Program-made: the position numbers and the translations under genes | The notes under the pieces: generated by a model | Databases searched by the model: none | Seen by the model: only the letters and a program-made list of their open reading frames with translations | What the model was told of the DNA's origin: nothing | In this document: piece after piece, positions 8,601 to 15,742 of the stretch | Layout of the letters: every line of letters starts with the position of its first letter | Numbering within the stretch: the first letter of the stretch is position 1 | Origin: Crossiella sp. CA-258035 | GTDB lineage: Bacteria; Actinomycetota; Actinomycetes; Mycobacteriales; Pseudonocardiaceae | Assembly: GCF_030064675.1 (NCBI RefSeq) | Contig: NZ_CP116413.1 | Coordinates: 4,124,001-4,188,000 of the forward strand | Direction of reading: 5' to 3' | DNA length: 64,000 nucleotides

Positions 8601-9169
8601 CCACCGCGTTCAGCCCGGACGATGCGGTGCTGACCCTGTGGACCACGAACACCCCGGTTCGCCAGTGGCGCATCACCGACCCGGCCCGCCCGGTCGAGCT
8701 GCCCCGACCTGCGGGCGATGCCGCGGCCAACGTGGGCGCGCTGAGCCCGGACGGCCGGCTCCTGGCCAGCTACCACCCCGCGGACAGCTCCGTGCGGCTG
8801 CGCGACCAGGGTGGCGAGCTGGCGGTGATCTCCGGCCTGCCACTGGTGTTCTCGCTGACCTTCGCCCCCGACGGCAGGCGCCTGGTGGGCGGCGGCGAGG
8901 ACGGTGTGGTGCGGGTGTGGGACCTGAGCGATCCGCACGCGCCGGTGGAGCAGGCCCGGCTGGTCGGTCACCAGGGACCGGTGCCGGGGGTGGCGGTCAG
9001 CCCGGACGGCACCAGGGTGGTCACCACCGGCAACGACCGCACGGTGCGGTTGTGGGACACCGACCTGGAGCGGGTGGCGGCCCGGATCTGCGCGGTGGCC
9101 CATCCGCGGATCAGCCGCGAGGAGTGGGAACGGCACTTCCCGGGGATGGAGTTCCAACCGCCCTGCTAG
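5627..9169 (+). CDS. XRE helix-turn-helix / STAND NTPase / WD40 repeat protein
   Basis: A 1180-residue multidomain signalling protein. Residues about 8-60 are an XRE-type helix-turn-helix (LTQVAQLVHYSKGYLSNIENG). A STAND-type NTPase follows, with Walker A GVSGAGKSS near 117-125 and Walker B VLVVDQFEEVF near 167-177. A hydrophobic helix (LTTLLVVLLVLAGTATLAAV, about 482-501) comes next, then roughly 14 WD40 blades from about 565 to the end, seen as repeated TVRLWD units. STAND proteins act as switches that sense a ligand with the repeats and oligomerise on ATP. A membrane helix in a protein with a DNA-binding-type N-terminus is odd, but this layout is common in actinomycetes. The TTG start is chosen because AGGAGG lies six bases upstream and the helix-turn-helix begins directly after it. 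Its TAG stop lies in repeat copy 2. Confidence 0.85.
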   Translation: MAEATGFGAGLRGLRTERGLSLTQVAQLVHYSKGYLSNIENGRKPVNPGLARRLDEALGADGELTALAGLDHPRCPYQGLAAFEAEDADWFHGRERATAALLGRLAGARANGLPLLVFGVSGAGKSSLLRAGLVPALGRGALPVAGPVRVLTPTAAPMRVLPEPGGVLVVDQFEEVFTLCEDPAQRREFITALCAAAKAGTLVVLGVRADFFGACLAQPQLLEALRHNQFTVGAMCRQELVEAITGPAGTAGLTVEPGLVELLLRDLGLAGEDPGATYDPGALPLLSYALLGTWQQRGAEALTVAGYRLTGGIEGAVAAAAERAYDQLGPEAQDAARRVLLRLVRIDERDEPARRRVQHAELLGGAAKPAQAAIETLVEARLLVLDRDTVEIAHEALLRAWPRLAEWIAADRAGLRLHRQLTQAAHEWAGLGHDCGALYSGLRLSAAAQWAAEHDTELSEGERDFLRASTAAGQRRVRTRRRLTTLLVVLLVLAGTATLAAVRSRHLVAEQRDLALGRNAVASAITVQEQEPALAMQLRLAAYRRSPHPELADAVLAAFTSPYRGRFTGHTGEVVSVAYAPSGPVAATASRDRTVRLWDIANPNRPVELAVLPLAAAAREVVFHPGGKLLATVDQGALRLWEISDPRVPLPLSTVPAALSSVAFSPDGRSAATGGGDGLTRLWDIGDPRGPRETGSLPGHSGAVSAVTYSRDGGLLATAGDHTARLWELGGTPRLRGQVSGHTAPVPSVAISPDGATMATASWDHTVRLWRTADLRPLATLGEHKTIMWSVAFSKDGRRLATNGSGSTLLWEVTDPAAPRKVSTLPGGTYQVAFAPDGNTVATPQWIKDLRELPLTGHEDVVTTAAFSPDGTLLATGSWDRTVRLWDARHPRPLAQLTGPGAFVRGVAFHPRDRLLAAASEDGSVWLWDLTDPAAPRALPPLAGDTGEITTVRFSHDGRVLAAVGLSAVTLWDLAERRVLARFAETPYTNLATAFSPDDAVLTLWTTNTPVRQWRITDPARPVELPRPAGDAAANVGALSPDGRLLASYHPADSSVRLRDQGGELAVISGLPLVFSLTFAPDGRRLVGGGEDGVVRVWDLSDPHAPVEQARLVGHQGPVPGVAVSPDGTRVVTTGNDRTVRLWDTDLERVAARICAVAHPRISREEWERHFPGMEFQPPC

Positions 9170-9329
9170 GCCGTGTCCCCCAAGCCCCGTCCGCGGGAGT
9201 CGTGATCGGTGTGGCCGCTGGCGGTGTGGCCGGGACGCCCTCATACCGGGTGTATTCGGGTGTTCCGGCCGTGCCGCCAGCGGCCACACCGGCGCGGCTA
9301 GCGCGGGCGGGGCTTGGGGGACACGGCCT
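9166..9329. repeat. 164-bp palindromic repeat element, copy 2 (MITE-like)
   Basis: This is the inverse-oriented sister of the element at 2040-2206. The left end CTAGGCCGTGTC and right end GACACGGCC match, and the outer arms pair perfectly over 22 bases. In the outer stem the sequence differs from copy 1 on both sides at once (CCCCAAG with CTTGGGG here, GCGCATG with CATGCGC there), so pairing is kept. The core, including GGCCGCTGGCGG, is nearly unchanged. The TAG stop of the STAND-WD40 gene is the element's own end. Confidence 0.85.
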
Positions 9330-9331
9330 TC

Positions 9332-9357
9332 GCACCGCTCTCGGCGGAGAGCGGTGC
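9332..9357. terminator. Hairpin terminator after the NLP gene
   Basis: Perfect 11-base arms, GCACCGCTCTC and GAGAGCGGTGC, around a 4-base loop. It lies 11 bases after the end of the minus-strand NLP-type gene. There is no T-run, as is common in actinomycete terminators. Confidence 0.65.
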
Positions 9358-9368
9358 CGCGGTTGGAC

Positions 9369-10154
9369 TCAGCCGTGCGGGTTGAACGGGATGCCTGCGG
9401 GCTTGGCCTTCTCCAGCTCCCAGCCGAACGCGCTGTCCTTCAGCCCGAAGCCGGCGCTGCCGAAGTTCGCCTGCACCAGCTTGTCCCTGATCCCGGACGG
9501 GTAGTTGTCCCAGCCCACCAGGGCCGGGTACTGCCAGGCGCCCTTGTGGTTCTCCGGCGGCTCGGTGGCGCTGGCGTGCCGGAAGCAGTGCGTGCCGATG
9601 CCGTCCTTGTGGTAGACGATCTTGGCGTGCGAGCCCTCCCAGGCGACCTGCGCGGAGGGCTTGGTGGTGTACTTGCCGTGCGCGGAGGTCGAGACGTGCT
9701 GGGCGGACCCGTTCTGCACCCAGATCACCACGTGCTCGATGTCGTGCCGGTGCCCGCTCTCGATCCCGGCCAGCGCCTGGTCCTTCTCGAAGTACAGGTC
9801 GTACATGTAGGCGCACCAGCCGTTGTTGCAGCGGTTGCGGGAGTACATGTTGGTGTTGTTCAGGTCCGACAGGTCGCGGCAGTTCCCGTTGAGCGCCCCG
9901 GTCGGCTTCAGACCGGCGTTGAGGGTGCCGTCCGGACCGATGGCCGGGGTCGGGTAGCAACCGTCGCCGTCGTAGTCGAAAGCGGGCTGCCAGCGGGCAT
10001 CCTCCGCCGGGGCGCCACCCGGCAGTGCCCTGGGCGGTTCGGCGAACGCGACGCCCGGCAACACCACCGCCAGCGCGGCAGCACCAACGATTGCGTTGCG
10101 CGCGAACGAGAACCATCGCGGCCTCCGGCGTGGGGGCACAGCGCTGCGCTGCAT
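9369..10154 (-). CDS. Secreted NPP1/NLP family protein (necrosis-inducing type)
   Basis: A 261-residue exported protein of the NEP1-like family. In plant pathogens, members of this family damage eudicot membranes by binding sphingolipid head groups. A long twin-basic start region (RRRPRW) and hydrophobic signal (cut near AFA-EP) precede the domain. The signature heptapeptide, GHRHDWE in most members, reads GHRHDIEHVVIWV here, so the metal-site His and Asp residues stay but Trp is replaced. Two cysteine pairs are present. The ATG has GGAGG eight bases upstream. A second strong hairpin follows the gene. Whether it is toxic cannot be told from the sequence. Confidence 0.85.
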   Translation of the reverse strand: MQRSAVPPRRRPRWFSFARNAIVGAAALAVVLPGVAFAEPPRALPGGAPAEDARWQPAFDYDGDGCYPTPAIGPDGTLNAGLKPTGALNGNCRDLSDLNNTNMYSRNRCNNGWCAYMYDLYFEKDQALAGIESGHRHDIEHVVIWVQNGSAQHVSTSAHGKYTTKPSAQVAWEGSHAKIVYHKDGIGTHCFRHASATEPPENHKGAWQYPALVGWDNYPSGIRDKLVQANFGSAGFGLKDSAFGWELEKAKPAGIPFNPHG

Positions 10155-10468
10155 GGGCAGACCTCCGTGAACCGTGGTGGCGGCGGTTCTGGACGCGACC
10201 ATGCTCCAGCGGGCACCCACACCCCCGTCAAGGGCCGTGCGTCGGTGTCTGTCCCGCTGGAGCACTGTCAGCGAAAGGTTCCGGAGCCGATCAACGAGCG
10301 TTCACCGGGTGGACCGGAGTGGATCATCTACGGCTTGTCGAACCCGCGCGATGAAACCCGCCGCCCCACCGCAGGACACCTGAGTCAGCTCCAACCGCTG
10401 CGCAGGAGTTGCGCGAGCGGAACTCCAAGCAGTCGGCTTCGTGTTCGTCGTCGATGCGGCCCCGATCG
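10155..10468. other. Intergenic region upstream of the NLP gene
   Basis: This 314-base stretch holds the ribosome site and presumably the promoter of the minus-strand NLP gene at its left side. I see no convincing gene, repeat or strong hairpin in the rest. Confidence 0.5.
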
Positions 10469-10765
10469 TCAGTCGAGGCCTTCGATGATGCGGAAGTCGC
10501 GCTGGAAGCCGTCGGGGAGTTCGGCCAGCGCCTCCCGGTAGGCCGCACTCTCGTATGCGGCGACGGCCTGTTCGAAGCTGTCGAACTCGATCAGGACAAC
10601 GCGCTCGGCGATTCCGGCTTCGTGTGCGACGACCCGGCTGCCGACGCTGGCGAGCACCCGCCCGCCTGCGGCCTTGACGGCCACACCGGCCAGTTCGTTG
10701 TAGACATCAAGCCCCTCGGGGTCTGTGATGGCGTGGTAGACGCTGACCCAGTAGCCCTTGGCCAC
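10469..10765 (-). CDS. DUF1330 domain protein
   Basis: A 98-residue protein that covers the complete DUF1330 family, a dimeric ferredoxin-like alpha/beta barrel. Diagnostic features are the start KGYWVSVYHAITDPEGLDVYNELA, the central VVAHEAGIAERVVLIEFDSFEQAVAAYES and the C-terminal DFRIIEG. The biochemical role of the family is not established. It lies downstream of a MarR regulator gene on the same strand with a 109-base gap. Confidence 0.85.
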   Translation of the reverse strand: MAKGYWVSVYHAITDPEGLDVYNELAGVAVKAAGGRVLASVGSRVVAHEAGIAERVVLIEFDSFEQAVAAYESAAYREALAELPDGFQRDFRIIEGLD

Positions 10766-10874
10766 AGTTTCACCTCTGTTCGGAATTGATCATCAGAAAC
10801 ATGCTCAGATCCATCGCCGGCGCGCGCTGCGGACGACGTAGTCAGAGCTCATGGCGCTCGACCCAGGGCAGCGC

Positions 10875-11333
10875 TCACCGGTCCGGCTCCTCTCGGGCGC
10901 GGCTTTCGAGCTCCGCCAGGTGCCGCAGCGCCGGAAGGGCTGCGGCCAAGGCCTCGACCTCGTCACCGGTGAGTTCGTCGATCAGCCGCGCGTACGCGTC
11001 GACACCTGCCTGGCGCCGTGTCCGGACGTACGAGGCGCCGGCCTCGGTCAGGCACACCAGGGTGACCCGCTTGTCGGACGGATCGCCCTTCCGCTCGACC
11101 AGCCCGGATTCCTCCATCACCCGGACCAGGACGGTCATCGCGGGCTGGGTGACACCCTCGGTCACCGCCAGATCGGTGATCCGTCGCGGGCCGGTCTTGT
11201 CCAGGGTGGCCAAGGTGGCGGCGGACGTCAGGCTCATGTCGCGGGGAAGGCGTCTCACGGCCCTGGTGGCCAGACCGTAGAGGGCTGACCCGATGGCATC
11301 GGAAGAGCCGTGCGCGGCGTCTCGGCGACTCAT
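10875..11333 (-). CDS. MarR-family transcriptional regulator
   Basis: A 152-residue winged-helix repressor. The recognition region reads ITDLAVTEGVTQPAMTVLVRVMEESGLVERKGDPSDKRVTLVCLTEAG (about residues 52-99), including the D-x-R wing motif (DKR) of the family. Such proteins usually sense small phenolic or drug-like ligands and repress nearby genes. The probable target is DUF1330 downstream or itself; a TA-rich stretch just upstream (about 11342-11370) could hold the operator, but I cannot define it. Confidence 0.85.
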   Translation of the reverse strand: MSRRDAAHGSSDAIGSALYGLATRAVRRLPRDMSLTSAATLATLDKTGPRRITDLAVTEGVTQPAMTVLVRVMEESGLVERKGDPSDKRVTLVCLTEAGASYVRTRRQAGVDAYARLIDELTGDEVEALAAALPALRHLAELESRAREEPDR

Positions 11334-11441
11334 GCGTGAAGCATAGCGGATTTATATGAACTCTGTATGCACTTCCAGTCAGGGTTCGGCGTCACCTGAC
11401 CTGCTGTCCGCACCGGCCGAAGCCGGTCGATCAACCGTCAG

Positions 11442-12059
11442 TCACAGGTCGTTGACGTCGACCAGGCCGTCCTGGATCGCCCTGGCAACCAGTGCCGCCT
11501 TGGTCCGGGCGTCCCGGCCCGCGTTGGCGTACTTGATCCGCACCCGGTCCAGGTAGCAGTTGACCGTGCGCACCGACAGGTACAGCTTGCGCGCCACCAT
11601 CTCCTTGGACTCGCAGTGGAACCACTCCAGCAGCACGTCCACCTCCCTGGGCGCCAGCCGCGGCCGCCCGGGATCGGTGTCGGTGGCCAGCGCGCCGGAG
11701 AGCGTCGGCGGGGTGTAGGGCCGGTTGTCCGCGGCGGCGTGGATCGCGGTCACCAGGTGGTGCTCGCCCTCGGCCTTGGTGACGAAGGTGTGCGCGCCGA
11801 TGTCCAGGCAGGCCAACGCGGTCTGCCGGTCGGTGCGCATGGTGTAGACGATCACCTGGCGGCCCAGCCCGGCCAGCCGCTGCAACTCCTCGAAGGCCAG
11901 TGGCGCGCCCGCCTCCAGTTGGAGGTCGAGCAGCACCACGTCAGCGGTGTCGGCCTCGGCGGGCGGCACCACCTCGATCGGCGGGTCGGCGCTGGCGCAC
12001 CAGGCGCGCACGCCCGCGATCACCACCGGGTGGTCGTCCACCACGGCGACCTTGATCAT
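11442..12059 (-). CDS. LuxR/NarL-family response regulator
   Basis: A 205-residue regulator. The receiver domain (VAVVDDHPVVIAGV, phospho-acceptor Asp in VVLLDLQ, the switch Thr in VIVYTM, Lys in FVTKAEG) is followed by a LuxR-type helix-turn-helix (LAPREVDVLLEWF...SVRTVNCYLDRVRIKY). The ATG overlaps the upstream gene's stop in ATGA, so it is the last gene of a three-gene operon with two membrane sensor proteins. Its targets are unknown. Confidence 0.85.
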   Translation of the reverse strand: MIKVAVVDDHPVVIAGVRAWCASADPPIEVVPPAEADTADVVLLDLQLEAGAPLAFEELQRLAGLGRQVIVYTMRTDRQTALACLDIGAHTFVTKAEGEHHLVTAIHAAADNRPYTPPTLSGALATDTDPGRPRLAPREVDVLLEWFHCESKEMVARKLYLSVRTVNCYLDRVRIKYANAGRDARTKAALVARAIQDGLVDVNDL

Positions 12060-13159
12060 GCCTTCGGATCCCATGTCGTCTCAACCCATACGCGATCTGG
12101 AGAACGGAGGACGGAGGTGCTGATCCCGTCGGCGGCGGCGGGCAGATCGGGTTCGGGCGCGTCGGCCAGCACGCTCACCGTCACCGCGCCGTCCCGCCCG
12201 GCCACGGTGACCCTGGCCGTGCTGCGCGCGGAGGCCAGCAGCACCATGGCCGCCTCGGTGAGCCGCCTGCGCGCGGCCACCGGAACCGGCGCGCGCTCGC
12301 CCTGCTCGGCGAACTGCACCGCGATCCCGTTGCGCTCGGCCAAGTCGATGCAGGCGTGCAGCTCGTGCGCCAGCGGATCGGCGACCACCGCGCCCTCGGC
12401 GAACAGCCGCCGCATCCGCGCGCCCTCGATCGCGCAGGCCCGCCGCACCGAGGGTTCGGCCGGGTCGGCGGTGCCCTCGGCCAGACCGGTCAGCAGTGGC
12501 ACCGTGGTGGTGGCCAGTGCGGCGTAGCGGTCCTTGCGGTCGGCGTGCACGCGTTCCCTGATCGTCTCGGCGGTACGCAGTTCCTCCTCCTCGCGGGAGA
12601 TGCCCGCGGCCACCACTGCGATCCGGCGCAGGATGGTCGCCGCGCAGCCCACCGCGAGCTGGAACACCGCGGTGATCAGGGTTTGCAGCAGCGTCCCGCC
12701 CAGCGTCACCGAGGTCTCGCCGATGGCCGGCAGTTGCGCGGTGGTCAGCGCGTACTGGGCGAGCAGCAGCGCGGCCAGCGGACCGATGCCGCGGCTCATG
12801 GCCAGCACGGTCAGCGGCCAGCCTGCGGTGCCGTAGGACCAGTGCGGCATGCCGAGGTACTGCTCCGGCAGCACGGTCGCGTTCGCCACCGCCGAGGCCG
12901 CCAGCGTCACGCCCACCAGCGCCCACCGCCACCACCCCAGCGGCCGGTCCAGCCAAGTCGCCACCGCCACCCACACCGCGACCCCGGCGAAGACCCCCAG
13001 CGCCAGGTACTGACCCGCCACCGGGCGGTAGAACTCCTGGTGCGCCAACACGATCGGCAGCTGCAACCCGAAGAGCACACCCAGGGTGACCACCACCGCG
13101 GCCAGGTGCAGCTGCCGGGTCAGCTGCGCGGCCGTGCGCACCGCGTCAGACTCCGCCAT
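12056..13159 (-). CDS. Membrane sensor-kinase-like protein without catalytic motifs
   Basis: A 367-residue protein with about six hydrophobic helices in the first 190 residues, a coiled region (GISREEEELRTAETIRERVHADRKDRY) that resembles a kinase dimerisation helix, and a C-terminal domain of about 100 residues. The phospho-accepting histidine expected in the dimerisation helix and the N, G1 and G2 boxes of the ATPase are not visible. It is therefore best read as a degenerate or accessory kinase. It overlaps the true kinase gene by 14 bases and the response regulator by 4. It may tune or compete with the kinase; that role is inferred. Confidence 0.7.
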   Translation of the reverse strand: MAESDAVRTAAQLTRQLHLAAVVVTLGVLFGLQLPIVLAHQEFYRPVAGQYLALGVFAGVAVWVAVATWLDRPLGWWRWALVGVTLAASAVANATVLPEQYLGMPHWSYGTAGWPLTVLAMSRGIGPLAALLLAQYALTTAQLPAIGETSVTLGGTLLQTLITAVFQLAVGCAATILRRIAVVAAGISREEEELRTAETIRERVHADRKDRYAALATTTVPLLTGLAEGTADPAEPSVRRACAIEGARMRRLFAEGAVVADPLAHELHACIDLAERNGIAVQFAEQGERAPVPVAARRRLTEAAMVLLASARSTARVTVAGRDGAVTVSVLADAPEPDLPAAADGISTSVLRSPDRVWVETTWDPKA

Positions 13160-14279
13160 CGGACCACTCCAACCGCACCCGCGTGCCCCGCCCAGGACTG
13201 CTGACCACCTCGGCCAGTCCGCCGAGCCGGGCCATCCGCTCCCGGATCGACCGGGACAGCCCGTACCGGCTCGCGGGCACCTCCTCCGGCCGGAACCCGC
13301 ACCCCTGGTCCACGACCTCCAGCACGATCCGGCCGTCCACTCCGGACAGTCGCACCACGGCCGATTCCACTCCGGAATGCCGCAGCACGTTGGTGAGCGC
13401 TTCCCTTGCGGCATAAGCGAAACCGTTCGCCACAACCGGGGGAGCGGTCAGCGACTCCTCGACCTGCCAGTCAATCCACAGTGGAATGTCGGCCATCGCG
13501 CGCACCGCGGCCGCCACCTCGACCGCCCGCTCCGTGGCTGGGTCCGCCTGCCCCTGGATCACCCGCACATCCCGGGCGGCCTGCGCCGCCAGCCAGGGTT
13601 CGTGCCGCCGCACCACACCCAGTCCCACCAACAACATCGTCGCCGAAGCCGTGTCGTGGATCGCGGCCAAGTGCTCCCGCTCGTCATCCCGCCGCGCCGC
13701 CGCCAGCGCCGCCGCCCGCCGCGCCCGCCCAGCCTGCGCCGAGGCCAGGTCCGCCACCCGCGCGCCCCGTGCCACCAACAGGAACAGCGCCCTGGACAAC
13801 ACCGCCTCGGCGATCATCCACAGCCCCAGCGGCACTGCTCCGGCCCACCCGGCCGGCCTGCTCAGCGCCGCGCCCAGCAGGTAGCCGGACACCACCACAG
13901 CGGTCGCCAGCATCGCCGGGGCCACCGGTAGGTGCCACTGCCAGGACACCACCACGATCGAGGCCACCACCAGCGACCAGTTCGTGCCGTCCTGCTGCGC
14001 CCCGGCCGCGTGGGTCCACACCTGCGCCAGGCAGACCGCGCTCACCGCCAGCGCGTCCGCCGGGAGCAGCCACCACCGCGACCCGCGCCGCAACAGCACC
14101 GCGTAACCGAGGTTCCAGCCGTTGAACCCGAGCAACACCACCACGGCCACACCCGGCTCCCGTGGTGTGGCCGCGAGCAGCGCCACCGCGGTGGCCACCG
14201 CGACCACCACAACCCGCAGCACGACCGCATACCGCAGCCCCAGCCGCGCGAACTCCCGGCCAGCCGGCCCCATCCCCAT
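13146..14279 (-). CDS. Sensor histidine kinase (HPK7/NarX-like ATPase)
   Basis: A 377-residue membrane kinase. There are five to six hydrophobic helices up to about residue 175, and then a dimerisation helix with the candidate phosphohistidine in HLAAIHDTASATMLLVG. The ATPase has the N box (YAAREALTNVLRHS), the G1 box (DQGCGF) and the G2 region (YGLSRSIRERMARLGG). It should phosphorylate the LuxR-type regulator encoded two genes downstream. No extracellular sensor domain is present, so the signal is probably sensed in the membrane. Confidence 0.85.
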   Translation of the reverse strand: MGMGPAGREFARLGLRYAVVLRVVVVAVATAVALLAATPREPGVAVVVLLGFNGWNLGYAVLLRRGSRWWLLPADALAVSAVCLAQVWTHAAGAQQDGTNWSLVVASIVVVSWQWHLPVAPAMLATAVVVSGYLLGAALSRPAGWAGAVPLGLWMIAEAVLSRALFLLVARGARVADLASAQAGRARRAAALAAARRDDEREHLAAIHDTASATMLLVGLGVVRRHEPWLAAQAARDVRVIQGQADPATERAVEVAAAVRAMADIPLWIDWQVEESLTAPPVVANGFAYAAREALTNVLRHSGVESAVVRLSGVDGRIVLEVVDQGCGFRPEEVPASRYGLSRSIRERMARLGGLAEVVSSPGRGTRVRLEWSDGGV

Positions 14280-14343
14280 CCCCCTGTTACCCCGCGTCCC
14301 ACGGTATCGCGGAGGCTACCCGGAGTGAGATCCGGGGACTGCT

Positions 14344-14934
14344 CTAGACCGGTGACGCGCCCCGCCAGCGCCACCCGGTCTGCTGCCCCTTGCCCGGCAA
14401 GGAAATCCGGTTCGTCGCCCACAGCAAGCCCTGCCACGGACCGACCTCGCCGAGCTGCTCGGTGCGGTGCGGGAACATCCGGCTCAGCACCCGGGCACAC
14501 GCCTCCCGCGGCGGATCCAGCGCCAGCCCCAGACCCTGGGCGATGTCGTGGCCGTGCACCAGCACCTCCACGCAGCCCATCCCGGCGAACCCGGCCGGAT
14601 CCGCCAGCCCGGTCGGGTGGTAGGCGCGCACCTCCGGCCCGGCCGTGCGCACGGTGGAGGCCAGGATCCGCGCGCCGGTCACCGCGAACTCCAGCACCTC
14701 CGCCGCGCCGGCGTCCTTGTCCACGAACGCCTCGAAGCGCACGTACCGGCCGTCGGGCTGGGCCACCAGCTGGGCGGCGTAGGAGAGCAGGCAGTCGCCG
14801 AGGTGTTCGGCGGTGTGCCAGGCGGTCCAGTCGCCGGTGCCCGGGTGGGCCGACCAGTCACGGGTGGTGGCCGGGGCCAGGGTGTCGGCCAGGTGGTTGG
14901 TCAGGGCGTCCAGGTCGTCCGGGCTGACTGTCAC
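14344..14934 (-). CDS. DinB/mycothiol-dependent maleylpyruvate isomerase-fold protein
   Basis: A 196-residue four-helix-bundle protein of the actinobacterial MDMPI-N/DinB superfamily. Helix 1 carries DWTAWHTAEHLGDCL with the metal-type histidines, and later GCVEVLVHGHDIAQGLG supplies the third histidine block, the usual TIGR03086 pattern. The family includes mycothiol-dependent enzymes, but the substrate is open. The GTG start at 14934 is chosen because longer starts would run into the divergent VOC gene; the ribosome site is weak. Confidence 0.75.
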   Translation of the reverse strand: MTVSPDDLDALTNHLADTLAPATTRDWSAHPGTGDWTAWHTAEHLGDCLLSYAAQLVAQPDGRYVRFEAFVDKDAGAAEVLEFAVTGARILASTVRTAGPEVRAYHPTGLADPAGFAGMGCVEVLVHGHDIAQGLGLALDPPREACARVLSRMFPHRTEQLGEVGPWQGLLWATNRISLPGKGQQTGWRWRGASPV

Positions 14935-14986
14935 CGGTTCAGCGTAGGGTTCCGGCAGGAAAATCTTGACTGGGGAGGACCCTGCC

Positions 14987-15376
14987 ATGGCCAGCAAGTT
15001 CGCCGAGCTCGCCATCGACTGCGCCGATCCTGTCGGGCTCGCCCGGTTCTGGTGCGCGGTGCTCGGCTACCAGGTGCGGCACCAGGACGAGGAGATCGTC
15101 ACCATCGGCTCGCCGCTGGTGCCGGAGGGCAAGGACCGGCCCGGTCCGGTGCCGCCGCTGCTGACCTTCGCGCTGGTGCCCGAGGGCAAGACCGCCAAGA
15201 ACCGGCTGCACATCGACCTCAACCCGACCGACCGGGACCAGGCCGAGGAGGTCCGTCGCCTGATCGAGCTGGGCGCGCGGCACGCCGATGTCGGCCAGGG
15301 TGCGGGCGTCAGCTGGGTCACCCTGGCCGATCCGGAGGACAACGAGTTCTGCGTGCTGGCCACCCGCTGTCCCTGA
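14987..15376 (+). CDS. VOC-fold glyoxalase-like protein
   Basis: A 129-residue protein of the vicinal oxygen chelate superfamily (glyoxalase_6 type). It has two beta-alpha-beta-beta-beta units: FAELAIDCADPVGLARFWCAVLGY and, from about residue 70, RLHIDLNPTDRDQAEEVRRLIELGA, ending in WVTLADPEDNEFCVL. GGGGAGG precedes the ATG. This group includes resistance proteins and dioxygenases; no substrate can be assigned. Confidence 0.8.
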   Translation: MASKFAELAIDCADPVGLARFWCAVLGYQVRHQDEEIVTIGSPLVPEGKDRPGPVPPLLTFALVPEGKTAKNRLHIDLNPTDRDQAEEVRRLIELGARHADVGQGAGVSWVTLADPEDNEFCVLATRCP

Positions 15377-15379
15377 GCG

Positions 15380-15742
15380 TCAGCCGGTCGGAGCCAGCCG
15401 GGCGGTGAGCTCGGCGTGGTCGGCCAGGAACCACACGTGCTTGCCGCGGTTGGTCTCGCGCAGGTAGCTCCTCAGCGCGCGGCTGCGGGCGGCGTGCGCG
15501 GACACGTCGCCGAGGAAGACCAGCCGGATGCCGTAGTTGACGAACTTCTGCGCGAAGTCGCCGAGCAGCCTGGTCTCCAGCCGGAAGAACTCCTCGGACA
15601 GCCGCGCCACCGGGATCACCACCGTGCCGGCCTGCTGGGACCAGGCCTCGCCGATCAGGTCGGTGGCGTCGCGCTCGGCGCCCAGCCGGTGGCCCTCGGG
15701 CGCGCAGTGCAGCACCGGGACGCCGTGGATCTGCTCAACCAT
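15380..15742 (-). CDS. DUF4180 domain protein
   Basis: A 120-residue single-domain protein that matches DUF4180 over its whole length. It opens with LHCAPEGHRLGAERDATDLIGEAW; the central RLSEEFFRLETRLLGDFAQKFVNYGIRLVFLGDVS and the late ETNRGKHVWFLAD are the family's conserved blocks. The function of the family is unknown. It overlaps the upstream alpha/beta hydrolase gene by 8 bases, so the two are expressed together. Confidence 0.8.
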   Translation of the reverse strand: MVEQIHGVPVLHCAPEGHRLGAERDATDLIGEAWSQQAGTVVIPVARLSEEFFRLETRLLGDFAQKFVNYGIRLVFLGDVSAHAARSRALRSYLRETNRGKHVWFLADHAELTARLAPTG

